From the NCBI GenBank assembly GCA_963546395.1, contig CAUUMS010000013.1, positions 1 through 46,994 on the forward strand: DNA of 46,994 nt, read 5' to 3'. A model generated the notes under the pieces. It did no database searches and was not told the origin of the DNA. It saw only the letters and a program-made list of their open reading frames with translations. A program made the position numbers and the translations under genes. This stretch comes from Bacteroides_D sp963546395. GTDB lineage: Bacteria; Bacteroidota; Bacteroidia; Bacteroidales; CAJPTX01. This document shows, piece by piece, positions 44,090 to 46,994 of this stretch; the stretch's first letter is position 1; the number at the start of each line of letters is the position of its first letter.

Positions 44090-45784
44090 CTACCTATCCC
44101 AGTCGGCCACACCCTCGATAGGCTGGCCAGTGGCTGCATTCGGTGGTGCAATCTGCATGAGATGGCAAATGGTAGGGGCGATGTCGCAAGGAGCTACCGA
44201 GTGTACTACCCGACGGGGGCCAAGCTTCCAGCCGAAAAAGAAAAGGGGGACATGCATATCGTACGATGATTCCCCATTTTTAGCCGTGGGAAATCGCTCG
44301 GATACGACCGACCACCCAGGTAGCAAATCTACTACCACATCCCCCGAACGCTTGGGATGAAAATTGGAGGCGGCACGTTGTGCCCTACTGCGGGCCCCAC
44401 CACCCCACTGTAGGATATTTGCTGGGTAGGCTGCGGAGACCCCGGCCATATCCTGCAAAAACTGAGCAGCCTGCTCCCCAAGGCTAGACAGGGATAGCGA
44501 GTGCTTCTCGATGAGGGGGCGATTCAGATAGAATTGCTGCCCCGCATGGCCACGCACAAGATCGGCAACGCCGTAGCGTGCCCGCAGGTAAGAGTTGAGT
44601 AGAAAGAGGGCTCGATCGGGATTGAACTGGCCACTCGGGATGCGCCAGGCCTGCAAGTACTCCACGGATGGGGACGCTGCATAAGCCGATGTGAGGACGA
44701 GCAGGTATTGCTTCTTGCCCACGGTGGCATTGAGGTAGTCGAGCAGCTGCGCCAGCTCAGCATCGAATCGGAAGAGTGCATCCTCGTACTGCATCGACTC
44801 CGGGCCGTAGAGCGTGGCGATATTCTCGAAAGGAGAGAAGTAAACCGACAGCAGGTCGGGCTCAGCATTACGCCCGAGCCGATCCCCCTCGATGGCTGCC
44901 ACGAGCAGATCACGCAACAACGTGTTACCCCGTGGCATGGTGGCAAGTTTCGCATACTGGGGCCCAATGCTTATGGTGGTGGCAGGTATGGAGAACTTGG
45001 GATCGTCAAACTGGGATGCATCCTGCAAGGGGGAGTTACGCATAAGCAACGAGGCGTACGCATGCGAGCGTTTGGCCGGTTGCCAAGGCTGCTTCAGATA
45101 CATGGCCGCCACACCATTCCTGTTGAACTGGGTGACAAATTGGGGCAGCGTATCGCAGTAGTAGGTAGAGGTGACGAAGTGCCCTGTTTTCTCATTCATC
45201 CACAATGCCGCATTAGCGGCCCTACCCGCTAGCAGAATGGCAGGCAAGGGAGACAAGGACATCGAGTAGATGTGCGATTGTGGGAATGCAGCCCGCCAGG
45301 CCTGGGCTAACGTAGCCACCAACAGCTTCTGCGGTGACACGTTGTAGTCATTGTAGCTATCCCCAACGGCACCACAGACCTTATCGGCGATTAGGGATTG
45401 AGGCTCATTGGTGATGTGGTCATACCACTTCGAGGCGGATACCCCGTGGGTATCCGGCGTTGTCCCTGAGGCAATGGTGACCAATCCGCTAGGCGTATTA
45501 CCCAGCAGATGACCATAGCGGGCAGCGATGCACTCCACCCCCTGAGCCCTCAGCAATGGGATGCCACGAGGCTCAAAATTGTTCCATGCACGCACCAAAG
45601 CACTCGGGGGCATACCACCCAACACGAGCTGTATAACAAGCTTGGGGGGTCTATCAGCTGGCAACGATTGGCCCATAGCCGGGCCGACAACGAGCCAGGA
45701 TGCCGCAAGGACAGCCCATGCGCCACACCTCACAAGCCTCTGGGCTACGGCGCAAGTCAATGCTAGCCGGTGTGCACTACACAT
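44090..45784 (-). CDS. Secreted PafA-like alkaline-phosphatase-superfamily pseudoenzyme
   Basis: 564 residues with a signal peptide (hydrophobic WAVLAASWLVVGPAMG, about 23-38). The rest aligns with PafA-type alkaline phosphatase throughout: TGHFVTSTYYCDTLP (200-214), GNTLLRDLLVAAIEGDRLG (286-304), PKRSGDVVVDLLPGWS (477-492) and a DIAPTICHLM end. Yet the active-site residues are changed. The first metal Asp is Gly56. Lys and Arg of the phosphate pocket are Ser178 and Leu180. The Asp/His pair is Glu320/Thr324. The DH pair is Ala367/Tyr368, and the last His is Lys502. Only the nucleophile Thr (97) may remain. The alignment is from memory of the family. Probably a catalytically dead exported protein with a binding role. 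Its ATG overlaps the end of ychF by 8 nt. Confidence 0.85.
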   Translation of the reverse strand: MCSAHRLALTCAVAQRLVRCGAWAVLAASWLVVGPAMGQSLPADRPPKLVIQLVLGGMPPSALVRAWNNFEPRGIPLLRAQGVECIAARYGHLLGNTPSGLVTIASGTTPDTHGVSASKWYDHITNEPQSLIADKVCGAVGDSYNDYNVSPQKLLVATLAQAWRAAFPQSHIYSMSLSPLPAILLAGRAANAALWMNEKTGHFVTSTYYCDTLPQFVTQFNRNGVAAMYLKQPWQPAKRSHAYASLLMRNSPLQDASQFDDPKFSIPATTISIGPQYAKLATMPRGNTLLRDLLVAAIEGDRLGRNAEPDLLSVYFSPFENIATLYGPESMQYEDALFRFDAELAQLLDYLNATVGKKQYLLVLTSAYAASPSVEYLQAWRIPSGQFNPDRALFLLNSYLRARYGVADLVRGHAGQQFYLNRPLIEKHSLSLSSLGEQAAQFLQDMAGVSAAYPANILQWGGGARSRAQRAASNFHPKRSGDVVVDLLPGWSVVSERFPTAKNGESSYDMHVPLFFFGWKLGPRRVVHSVAPCDIAPTICHLMQIAPPNAATGQPIEGVADWDR

Positions 45785-46877
45785 TGAATCGGAAGTGCAT
45801 TATGTCGCCATCCTTCACCGTGTACTCCTTCCCCTCAATGGCAATCTTACCTGCCTCACGGCATGCAGCCTCAGAGCCAAGGGCCACATAATCGGCGTAC
45901 TTTATCACCTCGGCGCGTATAAACCCCTTTTCAAAGTCGGTATGGATGATCCCAGCCGCCTGTGGGGCCTTGATACCCCGGACAAAAGTCCATGCTCTCG
46001 TCTCGTCAGCCCCTGTGGTGAAGTAGGTTTCCAAATTCAGCAATGCGTAAGCAGATTTTATCAGCTTGGAGACACCTGACTCGTGGAGGCCCACCTCACG
46101 CAGGAACATGGCCCGCTCCTCGTAGCTCTCCAGCTCGGCAATCTCAGCCTCCGTCTGCGCTGCAATCACCAGCAGGCGCGATTTCTCCCCCTCGATGGCT
46201 GCGCGCACCTGCTCCACGTAGTCGTTCCCATTAACGGCAGACCCCTCGTCCACATTGCACACGTAGAGGATTGGTTTAGCAGTCAACAGCTGCAACTCCG
46301 CCAGCAATGGAACCTCATCCCCCTCGAAGTCGAGCTCACGCACTGAATGCCCCTGCTCCAAGCACGTCTTGCACTTACGTAGCAGGTCACACATCTTGGC
46401 AGCCCCCTTGTCACCACCCACCCTGGCAATCTTCTCGGTCTTGGCCAGACGAGCCTCTACGGTTTCAAGATCCTTCAGCTGCAACTCAGCATCGATGATA
46501 CCCTTATCCCGCACCGGATCAATTGTCCCGTCCACGTGGGTAACATTCCCATCCTCAAAGCAGCGCAGCACGTGGATTATCGCATGCGTCTCACGGATGT
46601 TTGCTAGGAATCGATTACCAAGCCCCTCGCCCTTACTGGCCCCCTTCACTAGCCCAGCAATGTCGACTATCTCAACCGTAGCAGGGACAACGCGCTTGGG
46701 GTTATCGATACGGGCCAATTCCACCAGACGATCATCTGGCACAGACACGACCCCCACGTTGGGCTCTATGGTGCAAAATGGGAAATTGGCCGCTTGCGCC
46801 TTGGCGTTCGACAGGCAGTTGAAGAGGGTGGATTTACCCACATTGGGCAATCCGACGATTCCACACTGTAATGCCAT
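45777..46877 (-). CDS. ychF: Ribosome-binding ATPase YchF (OBG family)
   Basis: A 366-residue cytoplasmic P-loop NTPase that binds ribosomes and prefers ATP over GTP. The G1 loop is GLPNVGKST (9-17), followed by NFPFCTIEPNVG (31-42), DIAGLVKGASKGEGLGN (62-78 region) and the C-terminal TGS domain with EKGFIRAEVI and AGKIAIEGKEY. The family's atypical G4 motif (NVDEG region) fits ATP specificity. It ends inside the start of the PafA-like gene, so the two are translationally coupled. The upstream gene ends 36 nt before it. Confidence 0.97.
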   Translation of the reverse strand: MALQCGIVGLPNVGKSTLFNCLSNAKAQAANFPFCTIEPNVGVVSVPDDRLVELARIDNPKRVVPATVEIVDIAGLVKGASKGEGLGNRFLANIRETHAIIHVLRCFEDGNVTHVDGTIDPVRDKGIIDAELQLKDLETVEARLAKTEKIARVGGDKGAAKMCDLLRKCKTCLEQGHSVRELDFEGDEVPLLAELQLLTAKPILYVCNVDEGSAVNGNDYVEQVRAAIEGEKSRLLVIAAQTEAEIAELESYEERAMFLREVGLHESGVSKLIKSAYALLNLETYFTTGADETRAWTFVRGIKAPQAAGIIHTDFEKGFIRAEVIKYADYVALGSEAACREAGKIAIEGKEYTVKDGDIMHFRFNV

Positions 46878-46913
46878 GGTTAGTGGGACTGGTTACACGG
46901 GTAATAGAGATGG

Positions 46914-46994
46914 TTAATGCTTTCGGGGCTCTGATGCGTTTCGCACCAGATGCACAAGGGTGGCCCCGTATCCATACTCCTTGAAAGAGGCATC
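46914..46994 (-). CDS. 3' end of an unidentified gene (partial)
   Basis: An open minus-strand frame enters from the window edge and runs 26 codons to TAA at 46914-46916. The visible residues include EYGYGATLVHLV and the end SEPRKH. It has the codon style of its neighbours and stops 36 nt before ychF, so it is likely the preceding gene of the same transcript. The fragment is too short to name. Confidence 0.5.
   Translation of the reverse strand, partial: DASFKEYGYGATLVHLVRNASEPRKH

Overview
The window looks like chromosome from a Bacteroidetes bacterium, most likely order Bacteroidales, with G+C-rich coding sequence. The evidence is the recurring promoter signature TTG/TTTG-N18-20-TACCTTTG (the Bacteroidetes -33/-7 type), a murF-alr gene fusion, a PorZ-like type IX secretion (T9SS) component, a Bacteroidetes-type lipoprotein, several outer-membrane beta-barrels and the long eukaryote-like form of PurC. 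Almost everything is chromosomal core. I saw no insertion sequence, prophage, CRISPR array or integrase.

Left third (1-20.3 kb): tRNA-Lys with a structured trailer and terminator, an orphan methyl-accepting chemotaxis protein, phoH and purC on the plus strand, then a long minus-strand stretch. This holds the F-type ATP synthase genes atpB-E-F-H-A-G (without the beta and epsilon genes atpD/atpC), murB, pckA, a thiamin pair (thiS, thiC), folC, and the anaerobic ribonucleotide reductase nrdD with its activase nrdG. Together they suggest an anaerobe that uses PEP carboxykinase and an F1Fo ATPase.

Middle (20.7-32.6 kb, minus strand): an envelope operon encodes a giant periplasmic TPR protein, an outer-membrane barrel protein and an O-antigen ligase/polymerase-type membrane protein. 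Then come a TSUP permease, an operon iorA-iorB-MBL (indolepyruvate:ferredoxin oxidoreductase plus a PhnP-like metallohydrolase) and a beta-helix-like lipoprotein.

Right third (32.6-47 kb): an LCM-family methyltransferase, a plus-strand cluster usp-rdgB-porZ-recO, the murF-alr fusion, a minus-strand outer-membrane barrel, tRNA-His with a palindromic promoter, an MgtC/SapB membrane protein, and ychF overlapping an alkaline-phosphatase-superfamily (PafA-like) protein. That last protein has lost nearly all metal ligands and active-site residues and appears to be a secreted pseudoenzyme. The last 81 bases hold the 3' end of one more minus-strand gene.

The items most worth a second look are the PafA-like pseudoenzyme, a 30-nt repeat present in opposite orientation in two intergenic regions, the TPR/barrel/ligase operon, the structured RNA behind tRNA-Lys, the orphan chemoreceptor, and the palindromes at the nrdD and tRNA-His promoters.
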